A stretch of 64,000 nucleotides of DNA, from NCBI RefSeq assembly GCF_036408855.1, contig NZ_JAZGJQ010000001.1, positions 248,001 through 312,000 on the forward strand, read 5' to 3'. The position numbers were made by a program, and so were the translations under genes. Below, piece by piece: positions 15,892 through 23,859 of this stretch (positions are counted from its first letter, which is position 1; every line of letters begins with the position of its first letter). The notes under the pieces are model-generated. The model was not told the origin of the DNA, searched no databases, and saw only the letters and a program-made list of their open reading frames with translations. The stretch is from Olsenella_K absiana (GTDB lineage Bacteria > Actinomycetota > Coriobacteriia > Coriobacteriales > Atopobiaceae).

Positions 15892-17097
15892 CTAGAAGCA
15901 GGAGAGGTAGATGGCCCGCGCGTCCTCCATGGTCAGCGGCCTGAACTCGCCGAAGGGCTCGCCCTTGTTCTCCCTGAGCGTCTCTACCCACCCGTCGACC
16001 TCGTCGGGCGAGAGGCCCAGGCCCTCGAAGTCGCGCGGCATGCCGATGCTCGCGAAGAAGTCCTGGAGGCTCCCGATCGCGGAGGTGACGACCCTCTCCG
16101 TCTCCTCCAGGGTGGTGTCCCGGGGCTCGATCCCGAAGACGTCCCGAGCGAAGGCGAGGAAGCGGTCGGGGTTGGCCCTCCAGACGTAGCGCATCCAGGC
16201 GGGCAGGATGACGGCGAGCCCGGCGCCGTGGGTCACCTCGGGCCGGTGGGCGGAGACCTCGTGCTCGAGGCCGTGGCTCTCCCAGCCCCCGGCGCGCTTC
16301 TCGATGGAGGCGCCCCTGCCGCAGCCGCAGAGGTCGTTGTGGGCGAGCGTGCCCGCCCACATGATGGTCGCGCGCGCGTCGTAGTCGTCGGGCGTGTGGC
16401 TGACGCGCACCGCCGCCTCAATGACCGAGCGGATGATGCCGCAGCAGATGCTGTCCGTGACCGGGACGGGGCCGGCGGCGCTGAAGTAGCGCTCGCAGAC
16501 GTGGCAGATCATGTCGGTGACGCCGGCGGCCGTCTGGTAGGCGGGCAGCGTGAAGGTCACCGTCGGGTCCATGATGGCGACCTTGGGCCTGAACGCGTCG
16601 CCGTTGGTGCCCTTCTTGAGGCAGAGCTCGTCGTTGCTGATGACGCAGGAACTCGACGCCTCCGAGCCGGCCGCCGGGATCGTGAGGACGCAGGCGACGG
16701 GCAGGCACTTGGTGACCTTTGCCTTCCCGGAGAAGAAGTCCCACACGTCGCAGGGCGCGGGCGCCCCGAAGGCGATCGCCTTGGCGCTGTCGATGACCGA
16801 GCCGCCGCCCACGCCGAGCACGAGGCCGACGGAGTTGGCGCGCGCGACCTCGATGCCCTGGCGGACGAGATCCACCTCGGGGTTGGGGCGTACCCCGCCG
16901 AGCTCGACGTAGGCGACGCCCGCCTTCGCCAGGGAGTCCTCGACCCTGCTGAGCAGCCCGGTGCGCCTGGCGGAGCCGCCGCCGTAGACGAGCAGCACGC
17001 GCTTGGAGCCGAGGGCGGCGACCTCCTCGCCGGTGCGCTCGATGGCGCTCTTGCCGAAGACGAAGCGGGTGGGTGACTGGAAGACGAAGTCGTTCAT
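15892..17097 (-). CDS. Iron-containing alcohol dehydrogenase (BDH/YqhD type)
   Basis: A 401-residue group III alcohol dehydrogenase. Gly-Gly-Gly-Ser at 40-43, Gly-Val-Gly-Gly-Gly-Ser-Val-Ile-Asp-Ser-Ala-Lys (about 95-106) for the nucleotide, and metal ligands in Thr-Asp-Met-Ile-Cys-His-Val-Cys-Glu and Gly-Leu-Glu-His-Glu-Val-Ser-Ala-His-Arg-Pro-Glu-Val-Thr-His-Gly-Ala-Gly-Leu follow the family pattern. The best match in character is the NADPH-dependent butanol/aldehyde reductase group. It would reoxidise NAD(P)H by reducing aldehydes. AAAGGAACC stands before the ATG at 17097; longer in-frame starts are unsupported. Single-gene unit. Confidence 0.9.
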   Translation of the reverse strand: MNDFVFQSPTRFVFGKSAIERTGEEVAALGSKRVLLVYGGGSARRTGLLSRVEDSLAKAGVAYVELGGVRPNPEVDLVRQGIEVARANSVGLVLGVGGGSVIDSAKAIAFGAPAPCDVWDFFSGKAKVTKCLPVACVLTIPAAGSEASSSCVISNDELCLKKGTNGDAFRPKVAIMDPTVTFTLPAYQTAAGVTDMICHVCERYFSAAGPVPVTDSICCGIIRSVIEAAVRVSHTPDDYDARATIMWAGTLAHNDLCGCGRGASIEKRAGGWESHGLEHEVSAHRPEVTHGAGLAVILPAWMRYVWRANPDRFLAFARDVFGIEPRDTTLEETERVVTSAIGSLQDFFASIGMPRDFEGLGLSPDEVDGWVETLRENKGEPFGEFRPLTMEDARAIYLSCF

Positions 17098-17639
17098 GGG
17101 GGTTCCTTTCGGATGACGTGCCCCGGGCGCCGCTCGGCCCGTCCGGCCTTCCCGCGCCCGTGTACTCGCGGCTCTAGGGTAGCAAGCCGCCGCCCGGCGG
17201 TGGCGCGCGGCGCGAATAAACAGAAGTCCTATACCCAGCATCGGACCCCAGGGCCGGACGACACGCGGCTCTGCGGCGACCCGGTCCGGGCAGCCCTTTA
17301 CCTGCGTTTCGTTGGTGAGGGGAAGCTGGGCGTCGCGAGCGGGAGGCCTGTCGTTCGCGCGGGGACGTGGGTCCGCTTGGCGACGAAAACGGCCGTTTGT
17401 ACCCAGGACACAGTTCGGTTACATGTCGTGGCAAACGACCATGGCATATTGTGCCCCGATAACACAAACACTGATTGCTCAAAATCCGCCCGCAACGAAA
17501 CACACCGAAGACCGTCACCTTGCGTCGCCGTCGGCCTCCGGGTCGTGGTGCCAGGCTGCACCCGGCCGCCTCGAAGCCAGGGTGCGGCCGGGGACGGAGG
17601 CTTGTGGGCGGGGAGGGACGATCCAAACGAGGAGGGTCA
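17098..17639. other. Divergent regulatory region upstream of rnf, no gene
   Basis: 540 bp between the alcohol dehydrogenase and rnfC. The part nearest rnfC (about 17410-17520) is distinctly less GC-rich than its surroundings and holds a Rex-like dyad at 17449-17467; the remainder shows no coding pattern. Open frames across it lack ribosome sites and family features. Confidence 0.5.
17449..17467. promoter_or_regulatory. Rex/FNR-like dyad upstream of the rnf operon
   Basis: TTGTG-N9-CACAA lies 173 bp before rnfC. Rex, the NADH-sensing repressor of anaerobic metabolism, recognises TTGTG-N8-CACAA, so the arms match and the spacer is one base longer. The match to a redox regulator at an Rnf operon is biologically sensible but the spacing weakens it. 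Confidence 0.3.
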
Positions 17640-18983
17640 ATGGGATGCTTGGGGGGCATCACGAGCCCGTTCTGGAGCCTTAGGGAGCGACGCGGCGTCG
17701 ACCTGCCGCACAACAAGGTGACGGCGGAGATGCCGACGCGGACCATGCCGGTCCCGAGCAAGGTGATCCTGCCGATGCAGCAGCATGTGGGCGCCCGGTG
17801 CACCCCGCTGGTCAAGCGCAAGGACCATGTGAACGTGGGCATGCTGGTGGGTCACGCAGAGGCGCGCACGACGGCCGACATCTACTCCTCCGTCTCCGGC
17901 ACCGTGACGGAGGTGCGCAACATCTACTACGCCAACGGCAAGTCGGACGTTGCCATCGTGATCGAGCCGGACGGCGAGCAGACCGTGGACGAGTCCGTCT
18001 GGCCCCCCGAGGTGCCCGACTACCGGATGCTGGTCCACGCCGTGAAGTACAGCGGCATCGTCGGCCTGGGAGGCGCGGGCTTCCCGACCGAGCTCAAGCT
18101 CGACGTCGACGTCGACTCGATCGACACCTGGCTGGTCAACGGGGCGGAGTGCGAGCCCTACCTGTCGAGCGACTACCGGGAGATGATCGAGCATCCCGAC
18201 ACGATCAGGAGGGGGCTCGAGACCTGCCTCGACCTCTCGGGCGTGCCGCACGCCATCGTGTGCATCGAGGACAACAAGCCCAAGGCGATCGAGCTCCTCG
18301 AGCGGACCTTCGCGGACGATCCGCGCGTGGACGTCCTCGCCATGCCGACCCGCTACCCGCAGGGCGCGGCGCACGTGCTCGTGCGCAACGCGACCGGTCG
18401 CGAGGTCCCGCGCGGGGGCCACACGACCGACGTCGGGTGCGTGCTCTTCAACGTCACCACGATGTCGTGCATCGGCCGCTTCCTCGAGGACGGCATGCCC
18501 CTGGTCAAGCGGCGCGTCACCGTCGCCGGCGACGCCGTCGCCAACCCCCAGAACCTCGAGGTCTGCATCGGCACCCCGATCAGGGAGGTGCTGGAGTTCT
18601 GCGGCCTCAGGGAGGAGCCCCACAAGGTCGTGACCGGCGGCCCCATGATGGGGGTCTCCCAGGTCGACCTGGACTATCCGATCGTGCGCCAGAACAGCGG
18701 GCTGCTCGCCTTCGGCGAGGCCTCCGCCCGCGAGCTCGAGACGACGGCGTGCATCCGCTGCGGCACCTGCGTCAACTCCTGCCCGATGTCCTTGTCGCCC
18801 ATAGAGATCATGAAGGCGTACCGCCGCGGCGACATGGCCGCCCTGGACCGGCTCATGGCAGACCTCTGCATGGAGTGCGGGACCTGCTCGTACGTGTGCC
18901 CGGCCAGACAACCGCTCACCCAGAACGTGCGGCTCGCGCGCGCCGACCTCAAGGCCGAGAAGCGCAAGGCGAAGGGAAGGTAG
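17640..18983 (+). CDS. rnfC: Rnf complex subunit RnfC
   Basis: A 447-residue cytoplasmic subunit that accepts electrons at the NADH side of the ferredoxin:NAD+ oxidoreductase. After an N-terminal Cys-Leu-Gly-Gly segment, the NADH/FMN-binding domain has Gly-Leu-Gly-Gly-Ala-Gly-Phe-Pro-Thr and Asn-Gly-Ala-Glu-Cys-Glu-Pro-Tyr. Two 4Fe-4S motifs follow, CIRCGTCVNSCP at 371-382 and CMECGTCSYVCP at 410-421. I chose the ATG at 17640, preceded by GAGGAGGG, because an upstream extension of 55 codons has no family similarity. The tail is short and lysine-rich, unlike the long Ala-rich tail of proteobacterial RnfC. First gene of rnfCDGEAB. Confidence 0.95.
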   Translation: MGCLGGITSPFWSLRERRGVDLPHNKVTAEMPTRTMPVPSKVILPMQQHVGARCTPLVKRKDHVNVGMLVGHAEARTTADIYSSVSGTVTEVRNIYYANGKSDVAIVIEPDGEQTVDESVWPPEVPDYRMLVHAVKYSGIVGLGGAGFPTELKLDVDVDSIDTWLVNGAECEPYLSSDYREMIEHPDTIRRGLETCLDLSGVPHAIVCIEDNKPKAIELLERTFADDPRVDVLAMPTRYPQGAAHVLVRNATGREVPRGGHTTDVGCVLFNVTTMSCIGRFLEDGMPLVKRRVTVAGDAVANPQNLEVCIGTPIREVLEFCGLREEPHKVVTGGPMMGVSQVDLDYPIVRQNSGLLAFGEASARELETTACIRCGTCVNSCPMSLSPIEIMKAYRRGDMAALDRLMADLCMECGTCSYVCPARQPLTQNVRLARADLKAEKRKAKGR

Positions 18984-18985
18984 GG

Positions 18986-20101
18986 ATGATGTCGGCAGAA
19001 GACAAGAGCGGGGGCGCCGGAAGCCCGCGTGCGGCCGAGGGGCGCCCCTCCGGCGTCGCGCCGGCGGCCGAGGCGCGCCCTGCCGTCCGCGCGCAGGTGC
19101 TCGCGGACCCCGACTCCGTCGGCTCCCTCACGCTCTCGTGCTCGCCCCAGCTTGTGGGCCCGAGGACGACGAGGGACATCATGCGCAACGTGCTCGTGGC
19201 GATGGCCCCGGCGCTCGTCGCCTCGGTCGTCATCTTCGGCGCCGCCGCGCTCGTCACCTGCGCGGTGGCGGTGGCCTCGTCGGCGCTCTTCGAGTACCTG
19301 TGGTGCCGCCTGAGGAGGACGCCCAGCACGGTCGGCGACCTCTCTGCCGCCGTGACCGGCCTCCTCGTCGCCTTCAACGTGCCGGCGGGCATACCGCCCT
19401 ACATGGTCGTCATCGGCTGCTTCGTCGCGATCGTGATGGTCAAGGAGCTCTTCGGGGGCATCGGCAAGAACTTCGCCAACCCTGCGATCGTGGCGCGCAT
19501 CATGCTCTCCGTCGCCTTCCCGGCGGCGATGACCGCCTACCCCGTGCCGCGCGTGGCGCTCTCCTCCATGGATGCCGTGAGCTCGGCGACCATGCTCTCG
19601 CCCTCCGCGCAGAAGCTCCCGTGGCTCGACATGTTCCTCGGGACCGAGATGGGCGTCCTCGGCGAGACGAGCGCGCTCGCGATCCTGCTCGGCCTCGCCT
19701 TCCTGCTCGCCACGAGGACGGTGAGCTGGCACGTGCCCGTGACCTACCTGGGCTGCATCTTCCTCCTCTCGGCCGCCATGGGGCTCGACCCCGTGGCGCA
19801 GATCCTGAGCGGCGGCGTCATGCTGGGCGCCGTCTTCATGGCGACCGACTACACGACCTGCCCCGTCACGGCGCGCGGCAAGTTCGTCTACGCCCTGGGC
19901 ATGGCGCTCATCACCTGCCTGATTCGCTTCTGGGGCAACATGAACGAGGGCTGCGCCTACTCGATCCTCTTCATGAACCTGCTCGTGCCCTACATCGACG
20001 CGACGTGCGCGTCCAGGCCGCTCGGCGCCCCGAAGAGGCGCCTCTTCGGCCGCACGTCGGGCAGGGGAGAGACGGAGAGGGGGGCAGGGGCCCATGAGTA
20101 G
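18986..20101 (+). CDS. rnfD: Rnf complex membrane subunit RnfD
   Basis: A 371-residue membrane subunit of about ten spans. The first 55 residues are a polar, Ala/Gly/Arg-rich extension. Ser199-Ser-Ala-Thr202 is the flavinylation motif where ApbE attaches FMN through a phosphoester to Thr202. Asn-Pro-Ala and Gly-Gly-Ile-Gly-Lys-Asn-Phe-Ala-Asn (about 157-166) are conserved in the NqrB/RnfD family. The gene starts two bases after rnfC stops and overlaps rnfG by 8 bp, so translation is coupled. The C-terminal tail (Lys-Arg-Arg-Leu-Phe-Gly-Arg) is cytoplasmic and basic. Confidence 0.94.
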   Translation: MMSAEDKSGGAGSPRAAEGRPSGVAPAAEARPAVRAQVLADPDSVGSLTLSCSPQLVGPRTTRDIMRNVLVAMAPALVASVVIFGAAALVTCAVAVASSALFEYLWCRLRRTPSTVGDLSAAVTGLLVAFNVPAGIPPYMVVIGCFVAIVMVKELFGGIGKNFANPAIVARIMLSVAFPAAMTAYPVPRVALSSMDAVSSATMLSPSAQKLPWLDMFLGTEMGVLGETSALAILLGLAFLLATRTVSWHVPVTYLGCIFLLSAAMGLDPVAQILSGGVMLGAVFMATDYTTCPVTARGKFVYALGMALITCLIRFWGNMNEGCAYSILFMNLLVPYIDATCASRPLGAPKRRLFGRTSGRGETERGAGAHE

Positions 20102-20672
20102 CGATCCTACCAAGGCCGCCCGCGCGGCGGGCGAGGGGCGAGCGCGTCGCGCGGGCGCGGCGCGTCCCGTCGTGGCGCTCGTGTCGATCTGCGCGATCTC
20201 GAGCGTGCTGCTCGGCGTCGCCAACTACGTGACCGCCCCCATCGCCGCGGCCCGGGAGGCCGAGCGTGCCCAGCGGACCTACGCCGCGCTCATGCCCGAG
20301 GCCGCGAGCTTCGAGGAGGTCCCCTGCGACGTGGAGGGCTGCACCGCCGCGCTCGCCGCGACCGACGCCTCCGGCGCGCCCGTCGGCTACGTGATAGTCG
20401 CCCAGTCCAAGGGCTACGGGGGAGAGGTCCCCATCGCCGTGGCCTTCGACGCGGACGGCGTCGCCGAGAACGTGGTCGCCATGGAGAACAGCGAGACGCC
20501 CGGGCTCGGTCAGAGGGTCTCGGAGGAGTCCTTCATCGGCCAGTTCCGCGGCAGGGGGGCCGAGCCCCTCCAGGTATCGGACATAGACACCATCAGCGGC
20601 GCCACGATCTCCTCGAAGGCCGCGCTCGCCGCGTACAACGTCGCCGTCGAGGCATATGGGGAGGTGCGCTAG
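20094..20672 (+). CDS. rnfG: Rnf complex FMN-binding subunit RnfG
   Basis: A 192-residue subunit with one N-terminal membrane span (about 25-48) and an extracytoplasmic FMN-binding domain. Ser168-Gly-Ala-Thr171 is the covalent flavinylation motif (Asp-Thr-Ile-Ser-Gly-Ala-Thr), and Gly-Tyr-Gly-Gly (107-110) and Glu-Thr-Pro-Gly-Leu-Gly (about 134-139) are family hallmarks. It passes electrons between RnfD and the RnfA/E pair. The basic N-terminus (Arg-rich 11-24) follows the positive-inside rule. Overlaps rnfD by 8 bp and touches rnfE. Confidence 0.94.
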   Translation: MSSDPTKAARAAGEGRARRAGAARPVVALVSICAISSVLLGVANYVTAPIAAAREAERAQRTYAALMPEAASFEEVPCDVEGCTAALAATDASGAPVGYVIVAQSKGYGGEVPIAVAFDADGVAENVVAMENSETPGLGQRVSEESFIGQFRGRGAEPLQVSDIDTISGATISSKAALAAYNVAVEAYGEVR

Positions 20673-20686
20673 TGGAGGAGAAGGAC

Positions 20687-21580
20687 ATGAACGCCGCACG
20701 GGCGGCGCAAGGCGCCCCCGCCGCGCCCGCGGCAGGGGCCTGCCCCGGGGCCCAGGCGGAGGGCGCCGCGGGGACGGCCGGCCTTGGGGAGGTCTTCGCG
20801 GCCGGGCTGCTCCGGGAGAACCCGGTGCTGCGCCAGGCGCTCGGGCTCTGCTCGACCCTCGCCATCACCACGGCGGTGACCAACGGGATCGGCATGGGGC
20901 TCGCGACCACCTTCGTGCTCGTGTGCTCCGGCATGGTCGTCTCGGCCGTGCGCAGGCTCATCCCCGACTCGGTGCGCATCCCCGCCTACATCACGATCAT
21001 CGCGAGCTTCGTGACCCTCGTCATGATGGTGGTCAAGGCCTACCTGCCGGCGCTCGACTCGGCGCTGGGCATCTACCTGTCCCTCATCGTGGTCAACTGC
21101 ATCGTGCTCGGCCGCGCGGAGGCGTTCGCCTCCAAGCACGGCGTCCTGGAGTCCGCCGCGGACGGCCTCGGCATGGGCATCGGCTTCACCATCACGCTCG
21201 TGCTCATGTCGGCCGTGAGGGAGGTCCTCGGCGCAGGTACCTTCCTGGGCGTCAGGGTCCTGCCCGGCTTCGTCGAGCCGATGCTCGTCATGGTGACCCC
21301 GGCGGGCGGCTTCGCGACGCTCGGAGTCATCCTGGCGGCCTCGGTGGCGATCGAGCGCCGCCGCCGCCCCGAGGCGGAGGTGGATCTCGCGGACGACGTG
21401 TGCGCAACCTGCACCCTGGGCTGCGCCTTCAAGGCCAACGAGGACCGCTTCGCCCGGATGGAGCAGGCGGTGGAGCGCTTCGAGCGTGACCGCGCGCAAG
21501 CCGGCGTCGCCGCGGGCGCAGGCTCGGGCTCGGGGCCTGACGCCGGCGCGCTCGCCGGCGGGAAGGGGAGTGAGGCGTGA
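20687..21580 (+). CDS. rnfE: Rnf complex membrane subunit RnfE with Cys-rich tail
   Basis: A 297-residue membrane subunit with six predicted spans. Cys55 and Cys138 occupy the positions that help hold the [2Fe-2S] cluster shared with RnfA in known Rnf structures. An Ala/Gly-rich N-terminal stretch (2-32) precedes the first span. Unusually, a soluble tail of about 70 residues contains Cys239-x2-Cys242-x3-Cys246 (CATCTLGC) followed by a charged helix. A GTG at 20672 overlaps the rnfG stop and would add five residues; I prefer the ATG at 20687 because GGAGGAG lies at normal spacing before it. Confidence 0.92.
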   Translation: MNAARAAQGAPAAPAAGACPGAQAEGAAGTAGLGEVFAAGLLRENPVLRQALGLCSTLAITTAVTNGIGMGLATTFVLVCSGMVVSAVRRLIPDSVRIPAYITIIASFVTLVMMVVKAYLPALDSALGIYLSLIVVNCIVLGRAEAFASKHGVLESAADGLGMGIGFTITLVLMSAVREVLGAGTFLGVRVLPGFVEPMLVMVTPAGGFATLGVILAASVAIERRRRPEAEVDLADDVCATCTLGCAFKANEDRFARMEQAVERFERDRAQAGVAAGAGSGSGPDAGALAGGKGSEA

Positions 21581-22170
21581 TGGCACAGTACGCGTCCATC
21601 CTGTTCGGGATGATCCTTGTCAACAACTTCGTCCTCGTGCGCTTCCTCGGGATCTGCCCCTTCCTGGGCGTCTCGAAGCGCCTCGACTCGGCGGTCGGCA
21701 TGGGCCTCGCGGTCACCCTGGTCATGGTCCTCGCGACGGCGGTCACCTGGCCGCTCCAGCAGCTCCTCGACTTCTGGGGCCTCGGCTACCTGCAGACGAT
21801 CACCTTCATCCTCGTCATCGCCACGCTCGTGCAGCTCCTCGAGATGGCCGTCAAGCGTTTCCTTCCGCCGCTCTACCGCTCCCTGGGCGTCTACCTGCCC
21901 CTGATCACCACCAACTGCGCCGTCCTCGGCGTCGCCATCCTGTGCATCGACGACGGCTACAACTACCCCCAGTCGCTTGTCGCCGCGCTCGGCGGCGGCC
22001 TCGGGTTCCTGCTCGCCATGGTCATCTTCTCCGGCGTGCGCCGCCGGGTGGAGGAGGCCGAGCCCCCCGAGGTCTTCCGCGGGTTGCCGATCACGCTCGT
22101 GTCGGCCGCCATCACCTCCATGAGCTTCATGGGCTTCTCGGGCGTCATCGACCACCTCTTCGGCGCATAG
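21580..22170 (+). CDS. rnfA: Rnf complex membrane subunit RnfA
   Basis: A 196-residue six-span membrane protein paralogous to RnfE with opposite topology. Cys26 (Leu-Gly-Ile-Cys-Pro-Phe-Leu-Gly) and Cys113 (Thr-Thr-Asn-Cys-Ala-Val-Leu-Gly) are the intramembrane cluster ligands. Its ATG shares one base with the rnfE TGA (TGATG), a coupling junction; a GTG three bases earlier is an alternative. The segments Leu-Val-Asn-Asn-Phe-Val-Leu and Pro-Leu-Ile-Thr-Thr-Asn-Cys-Ala-Val are nearly invariant in the family. Confidence 0.95.
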   Translation: MAQYASILFGMILVNNFVLVRFLGICPFLGVSKRLDSAVGMGLAVTLVMVLATAVTWPLQQLLDFWGLGYLQTITFILVIATLVQLLEMAVKRFLPPLYRSLGVYLPLITTNCAVLGVAILCIDDGYNYPQSLVAALGGGLGFLLAMVIFSGVRRRVEEAEPPEVFRGLPITLVSAAITSMSFMGFSGVIDHLFGA

Positions 22171-22181
22171 GAGGCACCGAC

Positions 22182-23000
22182 ATGCAATCGATTGCGTTGA
22201 CGGTGGCGCTCGTCGTCGCCATAGGGCTCGTCGGTTCCGTCATCCTGGCCTTCTCCTCCAAGGCGCTCGCCGTCGAGGAGGACGAGCGGCTCGATAAGAT
22301 CGTGGACATCCTGCCGGGCCTCAACTGCGGCTCGTGCGGCCACCCCGGCTGCGAGGGCTACGCGCAGGCGATCCTGGAGGGCGCCCCCTGCACCGACTGC
22401 GTGCCCGGGGGCTCCCGCGTCGCCGGCGAGCTCGCGGAGCTCATGGGCGTCACGGTGGGCGGTGTCAAGGTCCGCCGCGCGATGGTCGCCTGCAACGGCG
22501 CCCCCGACAGGATCCGAGGCGCCCTCATCTACGACGGCCCGAGGAGCTGCCGCGTGTTCTCCACGATGAGCCACGTGTCGCGCTCGTGCACCTACGGCTG
22601 CATCGGCTTCGGCGACTGCGTCGAGGTCTGCGAGTTCGACGCCATCCGCATCAACGAGAACGGCGTCGCGGTCGTGAACCCCCTCCTGTGCACGGGCTGC
22701 GGCGCGTGCGCCGCCGTCTGCCCGCGCCACGTCATCTCCGTCCACGAGAAGGGCGCCTCGCAGGTGGCCGCGTTCGTGAAGTGCCAGAACCCCAACACGG
22801 GCAAGCGCGCCAAGCAGGCGTGCTCGAACGTCTGCATCGGCTGCGGCAAGTGCGCCAAGGCGTGCCCGGAGGGCTGCATCGAGGTCAAGGACCACTACGC
22901 GCGCATCGACACCTCCAAGTGCTCCGGTTGCCTCGTCTGCGTCGACCAGTGTCCCGTCGGCGTGATCCACCCCATGCCGTTCTGCGCTGAGGTAGAGTAG
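22182..23000 (+). CDS. rnfB: Rnf complex ferredoxin-entry subunit RnfB
   Basis: A 272-residue protein with one N-terminal membrane span (about 5-27), the ferredoxin-facing 4Fe-4S domain (Cys-Gly-Ser-Cys-Gly-His-Pro-Gly-Cys-Glu-Gly-Tyr and a later Cys-x2-Cys), then Cys-rich polyferredoxin repeats: CTYGCIGFGDCVEVC, CTGCGACAAVCP, CIGCGKCAKACP and CSGCLVCVDQCP. It takes electrons from reduced ferredoxin. It closes the structural rnf set, with TAGGAGGCACCGAC before the ATG. Gene order CDGEAB matches clostridial-type operons. Confidence 0.95.
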   Translation: MQSIALTVALVVAIGLVGSVILAFSSKALAVEEDERLDKIVDILPGLNCGSCGHPGCEGYAQAILEGAPCTDCVPGGSRVAGELAELMGVTVGGVKVRRAMVACNGAPDRIRGALIYDGPRSCRVFSTMSHVSRSCTYGCIGFGDCVEVCEFDAIRINENGVAVVNPLLCTGCGACAAVCPRHVISVHEKGASQVAAFVKCQNPNTGKRAKQACSNVCIGCGKCAKACPEGCIEVKDHYARIDTSKCSGCLVCVDQCPVGVIHPMPFCAEVE

Positions 23001-23038
23001 CGATGCCGCGTCTCCGTCACGCGGCGGAGGGAGCAGAC

Positions 23039-23734
23039 ATGGAGGTCAACATCCTGGAGCTCGTCGAGGGCGCGAGAAGGGCGCGCGGCCTCACGGTCGT
23101 CATCGACGTGTTCCGCGCGTTCACCCTGGAGTGCTACCTGTTCGCGCAGGGGGCCGAGAGGATCTATCCCACGGGATCCCTCGAGGAGGCGCTCGCCCTC
23201 AAGCGCGAGCACCCGGACTACCTCGCCTTCGGCGAGCGCGGCGGCGCGCAGGTCGCCGGCTTCGACTACGGCAACTCGCCCTCCCAGGTCGCCGGACTCG
23301 ACCTCACGGGCGTGACCTGCATCCACACCACCAGCGCCGGCACGCAGGGCGTGGTCGGGGCCACGGGCGCGGACGAGGTCGTCACCGCGTCCCTGGTGAA
23401 CGCCCGCGCGGTCGCTCGCTACATCGAGGCGCGCGACCCGCGCGAGGTGTCGATCGTGGCGATGGGCAACGCGGGCGTGAGCTCGGCCGCCGAGGACGTC
23501 CTGTGCGCCCGCTACATCAAGTCCCTCCTCGAGGGCGACCCTATCGACGTGCGCTCGGAGGCGGCGGCGCTCGCGACGGGCGCCGGGGCGAAGTTCTTCG
23601 ACCCCGCCCGCCCCGAGTTCCCGGAGGCGGACTTCCCGCTCTGCGTGGACTGCGACCGGTTCGACTTCGTGGTCCGCGTCGGCGCCGACGCCGGGGGACG
23701 CCTGGTGAACACCCGCTTCGACTTGCGCGGGTAG
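23039..23734 (+). CDS. 2-phosphosulfolactate phosphatase family (ComB-like) protein
   Basis: A 231-residue protein of the ComB family, with Val-Ile-Asp-Val-Phe-Arg-Ala-Phe-Thr (21-29), Gly-Glu-Arg-Gly-Gly, Gly-Asn-Ser-Pro (about 77-80), His-Thr-Thr-Ser-Ala-Gly-Thr-Gln-Gly and Asn-Ala-Gly segments that form the active site. In methanogens ComB dephosphorylates 2-phosphosulfolactate for coenzyme M; bacteria without coenzyme M also carry the family and its role there is open. The ATG at 23039 follows GGAGGGAG, 38 bp after rnfB, so it probably rides on the rnf transcript. Confidence 0.78.
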   Translation: MEVNILELVEGARRARGLTVVIDVFRAFTLECYLFAQGAERIYPTGSLEEALALKREHPDYLAFGERGGAQVAGFDYGNSPSQVAGLDLTGVTCIHTTSAGTQGVVGATGADEVVTASLVNARAVARYIEARDPREVSIVAMGNAGVSSAAEDVLCARYIKSLLEGDPIDVRSEAAALATGAGAKFFDPARPEFPEADFPLCVDCDRFDFVVRVGADAGGRLVNTRFDLRG

Positions 23735-23859
23735 CCTGTCGCATTACGTCTGCGTCACGTTGGCGGACGCGGGGGCATGGGCGCTGATTTGATGTGAGAA
23801 GATGGCCCGAGTCGCGCCCGCTATGGCTCACGGTAGGGGACGGGCGCCAGGGGAGGGCC

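Noticed and set aside
17475..17639. A longer RnfC start
   Set aside because: The extra 55 residues are Arg/Pro-rich, lack family similarity, and a good ribosome site precedes 17640.
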